From Takashimella koratensis (lineage: Eukaryota > Basidiomycota > Tremellomycetes > Trichosporonales > Tetragoniomycetaceae): DNA of 64,000 nt. The translations under genes were made by a program, and so were the position numbers. This document shows positions 33,935 to 46,023 of the stretch, in pieces. Location of the stretch: assembly GCA_003116875.1 (NCBI GenBank), contig BCKT01000002.1, positions 868,001-932,000 of the forward strand. Direction: 5' to 3'. The notes under the pieces are model-generated. The model saw only the letters and a list, made by a program, of their open reading frames with translations, did no database searches and had not been told where the DNA came from. The stretch's first letter is position 1, and each line of letters begins with the position of its first letter.

Positions 33935-36186
33935 CCCTCCTCCCGGATAAGAATCCTCGCAGTGAGGGACTGAGGCGAGGCACAGCGTTCGACGTCAGTC
34001 TCAATTGAACCTGAGCCAAGCCAGGCAGATCCTCCCTTGCTTCTCCATCTCAGACTTTAACCTTACTCACACCGCCGCACGCTTCATGATTCTTTGGGGA
34101 CGGGCATTCGGCCAGCGACTCTGCTCTTAGCATGGGAGAAGAGTTCACTCAAGAAGTTCAGAGTTCTGCCACTAGCCATCACGGGGAATTGCGAGTCGGA
34201 CTGGAGGCTTGGGCCTCCCGAGGCGATTTGTTCTCATTGCTTCAAAGCTACAATATCCCTAGGTTCCATCCCGCCGCACCGCTCGCCTCTGCTCATGTCA
34301 TGCGCAATTGAGTGCTTGCTCTCTTCTTTCCCACGCGCATCGGACGAGCGCTTGCGTCGCGTGCTCGGGCTGACTCCCCCGACGGCCGATGCCGAGACCC
34401 CGATACGCTACGACTTGTAGGCGTGGGAAGAACTCGGAGGTGGTGTTGGGGGAAGATCAGGATACCCGGCCATTGCCGGCGGTTGACCCATGGGCGCCCG
34501 CCTCCCACCCCCAGACTTCCCCCGGTCCTCTCTTCCTTCATCCCCATCCTTTGATCTACGTCTCAGAAACTCTCGTTCCTCGCTCAGCCTCCCAGCCTCC
34601 CTTATTCCCCACTGACCCGCTGACTGACAACTGACGTCTTCAGGGGTCCCCGCCTCGACCTGCTTCCTCTCTAACGGTAGCTTCCTTTCACCTCGCAGTC
34701 ATTATTAAAGCACGTTTGACTCTTTGTCGACCTAACCCCCTACTTTCCCATTTTCCCCGTCCTTTAATCAGCAATCAACGACCTTCATCATCTCGCACGT
34801 TTATCGCTTCCCCCTTGTTGCCCCACCTCTCCCTCCTTTCACTCTCCCCTCCTTTGGTCATTGGGTCCTTTGACCTGTTCGGTTCATTGCGACCGCGTTG
34901 TCCCTCTTCTCCTCCTTCCATCATCATCATCACCGCAGAGTAGCGCGTTACGTCGGCCGACTTCGAAACCACCTTTGCTTCCTCCACGCTATTTGCGGCA
35001 TTGAGAGCGCCCCCCCGGTTCCCTAACCCAGATCTCCCTCGGGTCCCGCCCTTCTGCCGCTTGTCACCTCGCTAAGCCGCGCGCCCATCGTTGCTTCTCA
35101 TCAACTGCGGCTCCAACCTTGCCGCTCGTGGCTGTGGCAGTCATCTTCCTTTTACCACCCCCACAGAGACGATCCTCACGGAAGCGGTACCGCATTGAGA
35201 CCTCGTCGTGATCTCCTTCGCTTGGGCCGCCTTCTTGTCTTCCGTCCCCACCCCCCCCGTCATCCCTTCCCAGTCGCCACCCTCGTCGTCATCGTCTCAC
35301 CCGCCCCTTTATCCTTTATCCACCTTTGACCTACCTCTTGGGTCCTTTCTGACGCATTCACCGCGCCCCTAGGTCCCCTCGGCACCCCTCATCCCTCCCC
35401 CTTTTCCCACTTTCCCCACCTCCCACCCGGCCTCCCCGCGCTGGTTGCTCTCACGGCCCTCACCCCCGTCAGCCTCTTAGCCCCTTGTCTTGTAACAACA
35501 CGACAGCACGAGCCGCGTCGACCCGGCCGGCCCCACACGGGCAACTGCGACACCTGTTCCCCCCTCGACGCTCTGCCGCACACTCTCCTTCCCTCTCCCT
35601 ACACACACGCCCACGCCCTGGTCGCGCTCTATCCGCGTTTGAGGCCTTCTGTACTTCTCGTCGCTTCCTTTTACTTGTCCTCGCGCGTCCCATCCGCGTA
35701 ACAAAACACCCGATCATTTCACATTGTCACACTTTGTGATTGATCGCGACGCAGCCGCCGGCCAGACAACACCCGTCATCGACCACAACGGATTGTTGAT
35801 CGCCCCAAACCCCAGCGCCCAACCTTCTCCCTTCCCTTCCCTTCCCTTCCCTTGCCCCTGCCCCTGCCCCGTGAAAATCGTCTCGTCACTCTCACTCTCA
35901 CTGTTAACACCCACCTCCCCCCATACTTAAAGCCCACCCCCCCTGCTCATCACTTCCCATTCTTCTCCCCACACCCAACACCACTCCCCCTTCTTGGATC
36001 ACCACCCACAACGACTGCTCCTTTCTTCTATCCCAGCACATACCTCACCGCACACCACAGCACAACACCCCCTCTCTCACAGCCACATACGCTCACCTCA
36101 CTGCCTCACATACCCACCCACACCACGCGCCTTCTCATATAAAGCCTCGTTGACAACTCCACCAACCCACACCCCACTCCCCCAAC
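33935..36186. other. 2.2-kb pyrimidine-rich stretch without a supportable gene, upstream of the unrecognised + gene
   Basis: Most of this DNA is C/T-rich on the + strand, with open frames of Pro/Ser/Leu noise in all frames and no recognisable domain. It is probably a long promoter and 5' leader of the gene starting at 36187, possibly with introns; a CTGAC..CAG pattern near 34620-34644 is one candidate acceptor. Such long C/T-rich leaders occur upstream of regulated fungal genes. Nothing here supports an RNA gene. Confidence 0.4.
35829..35870 (+). repeat. (CCCTT)n / (CCCCTG)n pyrimidine microsatellite
   Basis: Four to five CCCTT units are followed by about three CCCCTG units, about 320 bp before the ATG at 36187. 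It lies in the leader region on the sense strand. Confidence 0.8.
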
Positions 36187-37786
36187 ATGACGCACCCTAC
36201 CACCGCCCGTGTCACCTCTCTGTCCCACTGGACTCGCTTCTTCCACCCTACGGACGGACTGTTCCGCGCCTCGTCCGAGGCCAACGACGCGATCCAGCAC
36301 CTCGACATTGACCTTCGCTTCATTCAGACCGGCATCGCCCTTCGCCCAGAGCATGGCGTCCACCTGCCCAACGTCTGCAAGCTCACCCTCCGTGGTGGCG
36401 AGTTCTGCCAAGACCACGACGAGCGCATGGAGCTCCTCGGCGAGATCCTCTTCTCCATCAACCCTGTCGAAGTCCAATGGTGAGTCTACCCGCCCAAGTC
36501 AAAGTTGCAAAATTGCTTAACTGGGGAAAGGGAGTGCGTGATCCTCATGCTAATTCCCGGGTCCCTGTGCAGGCTACTCGCTACCACTGCCCCAGGGGAA
36601 GGATACACGCTTGCCGTCCACCTCGTGCACCCGGCCATCATCATGGCAGGTGAAGAGTGGTCCCGTCGCGGCGTTCTCCGCAAGCTCGTCCTTCAAGGTA
36701 AATCCTCCTTCCATCCCTTTCCACCTATCCACTCCAACACGACCCTCATCTTCATTTTCTGATGTCCTTGGAACGAGCGGCTGATTGATTGCGCAACTCT
36801 TTAGGCGGGTTCCCTTGCCCCAACTTGACTGCGCCGACACCTTACTCGCTCACGCCGGCTCACACGCCCTCCCCTTCCCCGGGACCGACAAAGGCATTCT
36901 TCAGCCTCTCCCGCTCCTCTAGCCCGAATGGGCACAAGTCGCACGGATCCCTCTCAACCCTCCCGCAGCTATCCATGACCAAGCCCAAACCCGTCGACGA
37001 CTCCAAGGTCAAGGAGCGAGCGGAAAGGAAACGTCTCGCTGAGTACAGCCTCAAGCCGAGGTTTGAATTTGCCTTTGGCTCATGGCGAGTCCAGGAGTGC
37101 ATCTGGCGCCTTGACGGTGGGTCTTGAGCTTTCTTGCAATATTCACAGCTGACTCATCCCCTTCAGGCGGATACAAGCCCGCGGTCATGACCAACATCAT
37201 CAAGCACTACTTCAAGTCTATCGGCGAGACTTTCCCGTCGGCTTCGAGCAAAGACGACGTGGACCTTCCTTCGCTCGTCGCCTTCACCCCCTTCCCTCTC
37301 GACATCGTCGACGACATCAAGGACCTTCCTGACGAGCTCGACCTCGCCCCCGACGTCCGGGCCTGGCTCGAGGACACCGTCTTCATCGCCAACGTTCCTA
37401 CCGACGACCGAGTCGCGCGCCTGTGGACGTCCGAGCCCGAGTCGCGTGAACGCCAGGCGGCACATATCAAGGCCAACCTTCTCTTTGCCACCCAAGGGAT
37501 CGACCTCGTCCCGCTTGACGTTCTCAGCGAGGATACGCCACTCACCGCGACCACCCTCGCCATCCCCAGCGCGACGGCGGCGGCATACTCGCCGGCCGCG
37601 TCGTTCCAATCGCTCATGGCAAACGAGACCGAAGGGTCCAGCGAGAGCGACAGCGACGAAGCCAGGACGCCCGAGCTCGGTGCGAGCCTGGTCATCGAGC
37701 CTGCGATCCCCGAGTCCACGGCTGGCAGCAAAACGGATGCGTCAAGCGTGCCTACTGAGTCCTCTGCTCACACTGTGGCCGCATGA
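36187..37786 (+). CDS. Unrecognised conserved-looking protein with a long C/T-rich leader
   Basis: Four exons give about 455 residues, starting MTHPTTARVTSLSHWTRFF with ATG in the context ACATGAC. All three introns splice in frame (joins at VQW/LLATT, VLQ/GGF and RLD/GGY). The N-terminal 140 residues look globular (LTLRGGEFCQ, EGYTLAVHLVHPAIIMAGEEW). A Ser/Pro-rich stretch follows (TPSPSPGPTKAFFSLSRSSS), then a second globular part (VKERAERKRLAEYSLKPRFE; GGYKPAVMTNIIKHYFKSIG), and an acidic Ser/Ala-rich tail. No catalytic motif, membrane segment or signal peptide is visible. I do not recognise the family. Confidence 0.65.
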
Positions 37787-38428
37787 CACGGCAAGTTGAC
37801 ATAATGGCCCATGGTCTGAATCCATATCGCTTTGTTCTTTTCCAGTTTCTCGATCGTACATTGTCCTGTAGCTTTTCCCCATTGCCCCGTTGCTTTACCA
37901 TTTCCACCATTGCTCCAGCGGCTGGCTGCGCTGCTGCTTTCGATATCGTCTTCGGTTCGTCTCCTGTTCCCTGTTCCGCCTCTGTCTATACTTGTACAGC
38001 AACACACGAATGACCTAAAATCCACCTTGTACACGACGGTCATGAACCAGGCCAATGCTATGCACGAATGAATGCCAAGTTGATCTCAGTTTCACGTTTT
38101 GGCTGATCGCACGCCTAACTTGTCCACATGGTGGAGTGTAATTAGGCGCGCACGTCGGGAAAATGACCCGCGTCCAGGGTGGGTGGAACCTGGGCAGGGG
38201 TGACGCTGGCCGGTTCATGACTGTGTGCGTGTGTCTCTGTGTGTGTGTGCCTCACCGCCTCGTCACTCTTGATCGCTGCGCTCTTTGACCATCCTCTCAC
38301 CATATCTCATCCATCCATCTCGGTACCCATCTCATCCTTCATTCACCACCCACCCTCATCTCACTTTGTGACAACACCGCACTCACCTTCTTCTCCCCTC
38401 GCACCCGCCCTCGACACCTGTCTCAGCC
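37787..38428. other. Intergenic region before the BAR/SH3 gene
   Basis: No gene is supportable in these 642 bp. The right half is C/T-rich and probably carries the promoter and leader of the BAR/SH3 gene. A short GT-rich tract (GTGTG repeats) lies near 38223-38249. Confidence 0.45.
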
Positions 38429-40797
38429 ATGAAGGGCTTCACCAAAGCGCTCTCGCGGTATGTCTTCCACCCCCTGGTCCTCCGGGCATCTCCCACACTT
38501 GGCGAACGTCACTGCACAGTGCTCTCTTCCCTTTACGAACTTATCAAGTGGCAAGGAAATGACACTAACCACTGCTCTGCCTCTACTTCCCTTCGTAGAA
38601 CACCGCACAACTTGACCAGCCGTATCGGATTGTCCAAGAGTGAGTTGCACATCGGGCTATCGGCCTTGCCCGTATTCCAAAGATTCAAACTCATCGCTGA
38701 CGGTGTATAAGAATCGACGGATGCCGAATTCAACGATTGGTAAGTCTGCCCACCATATGTTCTCCCAACAAGCAACCCATTCGCGCGATCGAGGGACCCA
38801 GTACCGACGCCAAGCGATACAAGAGGGCAAAGAGCTAGCTTGGCGCTGACGGAATGTGTGCCAACTCGTAGGGAACGCAAGTTTGTGGCCGTCGAGACGG
38901 CGTCGGAGAAGATGTTAAAGGACTCAGTCGTCTTCCGAGACTCTGTCACTTGTGAGTCGACGACCCCTCCATGGACCTCTCGAATTGCCCTAGCCGGTTG
39001 GACCTCCCGCCAGCCGCCCGCGTCCAGCTTGTGTCCATCTTGCGCGCGTGAAGTTTAACGACGAATCAGCTGACCATCTCAACCTCCAGCGATGCTCAAG
39101 TCCGGCGCTAGCTTCTCGGGATCCTTGTCTACCCTCTTCTCCCCCATCGGCGCAGAATACAACCTCGCTGCCAAATTCCCTCAGGCTGAGACGACCGTCA
39201 AGAACATTGCGTCTTACCAGCGCCTCATGGACGAGATGAACGGTGAGTAGGGCGTGGAGCCATTTGCTCTAGGTTTAAGCCTAGGCTCCGGAAATGAGGG
39301 TGTAGCGGGCATGATTATCGAGTCTAAGGCGAGACTAGCGCTGACGACTCGCAGAGACTCTCGCGCCCGAACTCGAACTCATCGATAGCCGAATCGTTCA
39401 ACCTTGCAAAGAACTCACCGAGATCTGCAAGAAAATCCGCAAAACAATCACCAAGCGTGAACACAAACTTGTCGATTACGATAGGCACAATAACAGTCTG
39501 AACAAGTTGCGAGAGAAGAAGGAGAAGAGCTTGAACGATGAGAAGAATTTGTTCAAGGTGAGTGTGACTACGGCTATTGCGTGGAGTGTGGGGTATGGGG
39601 ATGAGGTGGCTGCGAGGACGGCTAGGGCAGCAGAGCAGAGCGAATGAGCGGGCTGAAGGGAGGCGGCAGCCAAGGCAGAGAAGCGGCGATCTTGTTCAAC
39701 GCAGTGCTGACACACGGTCCACAGGTTGAGCAAGACTTTGAACTGGCGTCGGGCGAGTACGAGCACTACAACAACATGCTCAAGCAAGAACTCCCGGCTT
39801 TCCTCGCCATGGCGACCCGTTTCGTCGACCCTCTCTTCCACTCGTTCTACTACATGCAGTCAGTGGTGATCCACTCCCCTTCCCCCTCCCATTTCCTGAT
39901 TACTTTACAAAGAGATCATTGTCAATCTAGGTTGTGAAGGACGGTTGAGCTGACTGCCTACCCTTTTATCCTATTTTACTTCGACTCCAGGCTCAACGTG
40001 TACTACATCATGCTGGAGAAGCTGCAGTCGTACGCGGACGGCAAGTACGACTTGGAGCGCCGAGATATCGAGAACATTTACCTCGAGCAGCAAGGCGACA
40101 CGGCTGAGCAGATAGATGCGCTCACCATTACGAACCGCATCGCTTCGACCGGTAAGTTGGATGTCTCTCTTTCCTTTGTTTCCACACAGCCACTATAACG
40201 AAGAACCCCCTTGCCTCTCCTGATCATTCACCCTGTCATGCTCTTGTATGTTGCGCTGACGACTACCAACTTTTGATCTCATGACCCTTAGCCAAGATGC
40301 TGCAGCAGCACCGCGGAGCAGGTGGAGCTGGAAGCAGCACTTACTCCCCATCGCGCACGGCATCACTCGCTTCGCGTCCCTCGGTCGGTGGCAAGCCCGG
40401 ACTGGATCGTAAAGAGTCTTCTGGTTCGTCTTACTCTCGAAACATTGCCGCTCCGCCACCTTACTCTCCCGGTGGGTCGGGAGTTATCGGTAAGAAAGCA
40501 CCGCCACCACCGCCGCCTCTCAAGCCTAAGCCGAGCTTCAACGCGGTTCAGTACTGTACCGCCATCTTTGACTACGACGCCCAGGTGAGTTAACGATGGC
40601 AAGCCCAAGTTCAATCTGTGATGTGGACTCAGCTGACGGTGGGTTGATTTGTGAATCAGGCCGACGGAGACTTGTCATTCAAGGCTGGAGACAGGATCGA
40701 GATTGTGGAGAAGACTGAGAGCGCCGAGGACTGGTGGACTGGAAGGCTCAATGGGCGCCAGGGTATCTTCCCGGGCAACTACACTCAGGCCGATTAG
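38429..40797 (+). CDS. RVS167: BAR and SH3 domain protein, amphiphysin/Rvs167 family
   Basis: The product begins MKGFTKALSRTPHNLTSRIG, the amphipathic start typical of N-BAR proteins, and then has a 28-nt exon (38712-38739). The BAR domain extends over about 240 residues (ERKFVAVETASEKMLKDSV; CKKIRKTITKREHKLVDYDR; LNKLREKKEKSLNDEKNLFK; EQDFELASGEYEHYNNMLK). A Gly/Ser/Pro linker with a PPPPPPLKPKP motif follows, and a C-terminal SH3 domain (ALYDY-type CTAIFDYDAQ, DLSFKAGDRIEIVEK, DWWTGRLNGRQGIFPGNY). Rvs167 with Rvs161 tubulates membrane at endocytic necks and binds actin-patch proteins through SH3. Stop at 40795-40797. The end of the gene converges on the next. Confidence 0.93.
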
Positions 40798-41607
40798 ATT
40801 GGGCACAGAAGAGGGAACGGAATAGGTATGGATAGGTGTGATCAAGGGCGGGGCGCGGGAGGGGTTGAGAAGGATGGTACCGGAAGACGATCCTCGAGTA
40901 GTTTGGATATTAGTCCAAGGAGTGCAAGGTGTTTGGAAGAGAAGCCGCTTTCGAATGATATCAATGTTTCTGTTTCTGATACGTGTTTATAGTCTGTTTC
41001 CTTATTTTGCTCGTGATACGATTTTATCTTTCTCTTTGACCTTTTTAGTTGCCCAGGTTTGTGCGTGACTCTGATTGCTTCTCCGTTAAACGCTTAAACG
41101 TGCTTGCATAGTTTTTCGAATCTTTCGCAGTCCTCGTTGACTGGTCTCTTACTGTTTGCACGACACTAGTCTGTATAAAGAGGAAGGAGACTCGATACAT
41201 CATTTGATTTCGATGGGAAACACTGGTTGTCTTTCTTTACGTCATTCGAGGATCTGGAAAGGTTTTCAGTCCGAGTCTGGGAGTGAGGATGTAGGTGGTT
41301 TATGGAGTTTGAGATTGGAGACGGGATGGATCAACACGATAGGCAGACTGATTTTAGCGAGTTTGAAATACGTTTAGAAGAACAACTCTGATTGTGAACA
41401 GAACATGATTGAGAAGATAAATATCGTCTGGTCTGCACGGACTGGATGTGTGTGATTTGGTTTTTACAATTCTTCGTTATCTGAATGGGATCGCATTCGT
41501 GTTGCCCTAGAACCACCGGTTGAGAGCTGAGCACCCGCAGCCCTTCCCACCTGCGGCGAGCTTCAAGTCGCTTTGATCTCGGGCTGCCAAAGACCCTCTG
41601 CCGATAT
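40798..41607. other. Convergent 3' region between the BAR/SH3 gene and the coiled-coil gene
   Basis: I see no supportable gene in these 810 bp. Both flanking genes end here. The sequence is A/T-richer than the neighbouring coding DNA, as expected for 3' UTRs. Confidence 0.45.
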
Positions 41608-44600
41608 TCAGAAGCTGATCCCGTTCAGCAAGTCGGCGAAGTCGTCGGACACAGTGGGGGGAGAGGATGCCCCGGGATCAGAGGAAGACGGGAGCGCTAC
41701 ATTGGGGAGAGAAAGTTGAGGCTGGAGAGGTTGGTAAGTCTGGCCAGAGAGGGTCACAGGCTGGGTAGTCTGACTAGACGTGACAGATGACGTGGTCGGT
41801 TTGATGGTGAATAACGACCCGAGTGAAGCCTGCAAGATGAGTGGTGGTTTAGCTTTGACTCACCATAAGGAATAGCCCAACTAAGAAGAGAGCACTCACG
41901 TATGGGTCTGGAGCAGCGCTCAGGGTGCTGGATAGCTGATCGAACCGAGATGTCGCCCGAGGGATAGAAACAGGGATCGTAGGTGTTACCGGCGTGGTGG
42001 GCGCTGCCACTGTCGAGGTCATCGAAGGGAGCATGGGGACCATGAAACCTGTCGGAATGGGTGGTGCGAGCGGGGCAGGAGCAATTGAAGGTACGACAGG
42101 TGCTGTGCTCTGTGCGAGGGGCGGAGAATCAGTAGGCAGCTGTGGAAGTCAACATGAGCAATGGAGAAACCGACGACAGGATAGCAGAAATGAAAAGGGA
42201 TTGAGAAGAAAGTGGTAATGAGAAAGAGGAAAGGGAATAGAAAGAGACGACTCACCTCGACTTGAGAAGGTAATTCTCGTCCAGACCCGGAGGGACCAAG
42301 GTCTAGACCGAGCCCAGTACCCAGCGCGGCGACGGTATCAGTCACCAGCGGACGAGGGATAGGGTGGTGTAGGATCGGAGTCGGGGTGAGAACCGGGACA
42401 GAGGGGGTTTCGTCGGGCTGTAATCGGGGGTAACAGGTTGCGTGGTAGGATCAGGAGCAAGTGTGAGTTAGCTTGCAGGTAGAAGGGAATAGAAGCAAGC
42501 GACAAGGTCAAAAGAGATTGTGGAGGGAAAGGAAGGTTATGGTAGTGTATTTAAGGGTATGGAGACGAGGACCAGGTGAGAGGGGGACGGAGGAGGACAG
42601 AGGAGAGAGAAGGATAGAGCATTCAGAGACAGCACAGAGGAAGTAATGGAGAAGAAAGTGAATACGCACAGACGTTCCAGTTCTGTCGCTGTCCATTCCT
42701 CTTGTCGTCGACTCCCAATGAGCGTTTAGGAGCTGTTGCTGTATTGTCATTACCCCCCGGGACCAATAGAAAAAAAAAAGAACAAGTTAGCTCATCCTCG
42801 ACGGGGAAAGGGAGAGTAGGTTGATTCGGTCGAGATGGAACTGGAGGAGTTCAATACAAGGTTTGGGATCAAGAGCCAGGCAAGCTTGATCCATGTCGCG
42901 AAAGGAGTGAGGTGTGTGTTGAGGGCAGCTAGCCCTATGGGAAGGTACACTCGCTCGGAACCGGGGATGGAAGGTGGGGAGGTGAAGTTGGTGAGTGTTA
43001 GGCAGATGAGAAGAATGATCGGGACTTACCGTCCGCTCAAGCTGATTCTCCAGCTCTTTGGCTTTGTTCGCTGCCTCACGCCCCTGAACAACCTGTCTCA
43101 TCTCAGCTGTCACCTTATCGTCAAATGAAGCCAGCTGACGTAACCCAAACCACATCCATCTCCTCACTCACCTCCTTCCGGAGCTCATCGTTCATCGACT
43201 TGATACCGTTACTCTCGAATCTAATGTGTCGGAGTTTGTCCTGAAGCATCTTTGTTTCTTCCTGTTTGTCCACAGCATCCTCAGGGTCAGCACCGTTCCC
43301 GAAGTCAAGTTCAGGATAACAAAGAGCTATGCCAAAAGTTACGATGAGTGAGAAGGGAACAGGGATACACGCAATGGCTTGGGAAGGGAGAGGAAAAAAA
43401 GGGGAGGGGGGGGGGGGGGGACGCAGAGCTGATTTACCAGTTGCAGCGCGAACCTCTCGCGGAGACTAATGGTTTCTTGTCTGAGCCTGTCGATCTCGGC
43501 TCGGCTAGCGTCGTCAGGCCCGCGCTGCTCGGCCAAGGCAGTGACGGTATCAGCTCTTATTCTATGTTGTTGTGTTCTTCCTCTTCCCCCTACCTGACAC
43601 TACGTTTGACCTCTTTCATTTCAGCCTGTTCCTCCCTCCACCTCCCACCCACTACCTGTCCCGTCCTTCCATGTCATGAGCTCACTCACCGCCTTTGCCT
43701 TCTCCTTCCACTCATTTTTCTCCTTCACCTGACCCTCCATCGCCTTCTCCACCTCTGCCAACTTGATCTCCACCTCATTCTTCTCTTTAGCCAGTGTCGA
43801 CTGATGTTTCGTAGCGCTATCACGCTGTAATCTCGCTTCTTCGAGCTGTTGTTTCTGGGCCTCGATGAGTTCGTACGCTTTTGCCAAAGTGTCAGGTGGA
43901 GTGTGGCCGCCGCCGGGTCCGCGCAGGGTAGAGATGCCAGTGGTGGAGTGACTTCCGGGATGTGCGTGGTGTACGGCAGGATAAGGACCAGATGGGGCGG
44001 TATTCGGTTCGTGCCGCCCTCCGAGGTGGCTGGTCGCTTCGTCAAGTGCTTCAGCGAGGAACCGCATGTTCTTTCGCATCCCAAGTACTTCGTTGTTGCT
44101 CGCCATCTGGAATGTCAATGATCAACTAGTACAAGTAAGAGTCGTGGAAGTGGATCCGCCGCTCGGTTAGGGTGTGGAAGGTGGATCGTGCATCGTGCAT
44201 CAGGGAGAAGGAAGATGCGAATATGGGAACTCCCATTGCCACATTGCTGTTGTAGGTTGAGGTGCCACAAGGGGGAATGACCACCTGGACGTACCTTGTC
44301 ACGTTCCCGCTCTCGCTCGATGTACGAGAGTTCTTGCCTCAGCTCTTGGTTCTCCATCCTGAGCTCTTCGTCACGAGACTATGTGTTTGGTTGTATCGGG
44401 TCAACATCCTTTATCGCATTTGAAAAGGATGAAGGAGACAACTCCTTCCAAGTCACTTACCAGACCGCCCCTGCCCCTTCTGGGGACGTCATCAACCACC
44501 TCAGCTGGGATCCTTATCACCTCCCTCCTCCCGTCCCTTCCCCTGACTTCGACCTCTTCATCGTAGCCATACCTCCCTCCCGTCCGACTCCCACTCCCAC

Positions 44601-46023
44601 GCTCACCCCGCCTGCCCAGACCGCCCTCGAGGTCTAGCGCGGAAGAGCGGGCAGAACGCGGAGGTTCACGGACGTCTCGAAGGTCGCGGACGTCAAGGTG
44701 GTCGTCTTGATGGTCACGAAGGTCACGACGGATTCGGTCGTATCGATCCGCATCGAGAGGGGACATATCGGGAACGATCTGGCCGAATGGGAAGAGGTCG
44801 GCGTGGGGAAGGTGGGCTGAGTTTGTGAAAGCCACAGAGGCTGGGGAGGGATGAGTGCCGGGAGAGGGCTGGAGAGGCTGTGAGGGATGAGAGAGGTGGG
44901 GAATGGTTGTGGACGGGCTGGCTATGAAGGAGAGTGGGTGATGGGTGGAGGTGTATCCTGGATTGGGGTCAGAAGGGTTTTGGTAGGCTATGGAAGGTGA
45001 GAGGAGGGTTAGAGCGGGTAGAGGTACCTCTAGCTGCCTGTGTGCGGTGCTGAGTAGCGGGACAGGGAGGGTCAATGTAAAGGGCAGCGGTCGGTTGTGG
45101 TGAGAAGAGAAAGGAGAAAGAGAAAGGTGAGAACGGTGGGAGTGGTGAGAATGAACAGAAGACGGCGGTCGGGAGATGGGAGGTGTGGAAGGAAGGAAGG
45201 TGGATTCAGAGGTAGATTGGGTGTACTGCATACGCGGTATCTGGCGCAGGGAATGACCGGCGGTTGAAGGTAGGGAAGGGATTACCAGGTTATGGGTTGT
45301 GCCGAAGTCTCCTTGGGTGAGGGGACGTGAACGTGAACGTGAACGCGACCGAGCGTCAGGCGTCTGAACCTCGTCCTGCTGACCACGATTGTCGCCTGGG
45401 ACATACGTATTGCCGTGCAAATCGCGGTCGTTACGCACATACGGCTGCTCTATATGTTTCCGCTGTTCATGGACCGGTTTACCGGCTCTCCACTGTTCCC
45501 CGGATCCTTGTCGAGACGGCAAAGTCCTTTGACGACGACCAGTCTCTCTAGGTTCCGAAGAGGAGTTGATCGACGGGTTCGTGACCGACGTATTCGAGAA
45601 ATGGTAGATGTCGACGGGTTCATGGCGCCGACGGGTACCTTCCCACCCTGTGTCTTCTGCAGCTGGAATCATCCCAGAGCTCGGGGGTTCATAAACCGAT
45701 GGGACAAATGCGTCCGGTGCCCTCTTTTGTCCATCGTTAGGGTCGTACCAATCTTCTGCACGATCGTCCTCCACCGCTTTTGATCTTTCGACTCTGCCTC
45801 CTCTCTCTCCTCTGTCACTCTCACCCCACCCGCCCGGCTCATCACGCTCACCCCGATCACCCCGCTCACTACCGCCCTCCCCACGCCAGGACCACCCCGA
45901 TCCTCCGTACCGCGCCGCCTCGGTCTCGATTGGACGCACGACAATCGTGTTGCTCCGTTCTGCCGCCCGGCCGAGGTTTCGATAATGTGCTTGGACGACG
46001 TCTCGAGGGGCTTTGAAGACCAT
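41608..46023 (-). CDS. Large Arg/Asp/Ser-rich and coiled-coil protein, unrecognised
   Basis: From the ATG at 46023 the first exon encodes about 525 residues, starting MVFKAPRDVVQAHYRNLGRA. It is rich in Arg, Asp, Ser and Pro, with an SRSRSRSR run and charged ARG-rich stretches. Smaller exons then make a coiled-coil middle (EELRMENQELRQELSYIERE; KAYELIEAQKQQLEEARLQR; EIDRLRQETISLRERFALQL; MLQDKLRHIRFESNGIKS; KAKELENQLERT). The C-terminal part is a Pro/Thr/Ser-rich tail ending VSDDFADLLNGISF. The splices I checked (for example at ALQL, LRKE and LERT) have GTAAAT/GTGAGT donors and CAG acceptors. Composition suggests a structural, cytoskeletal or nuclear scaffold, but I cannot name a family. One intron contains a 15-base G run on the + strand. 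Confidence 0.62.
43406..43420 (-). repeat. 15-base homopolymer (poly-C in sense) in an intron of the unrecognised coiled-coil gene
   Basis: Fifteen G on the + strand lie just after the donor that follows the RFALQL exon. Like the others in this window, the run is poly-C in the transcript. Confidence 0.85.
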
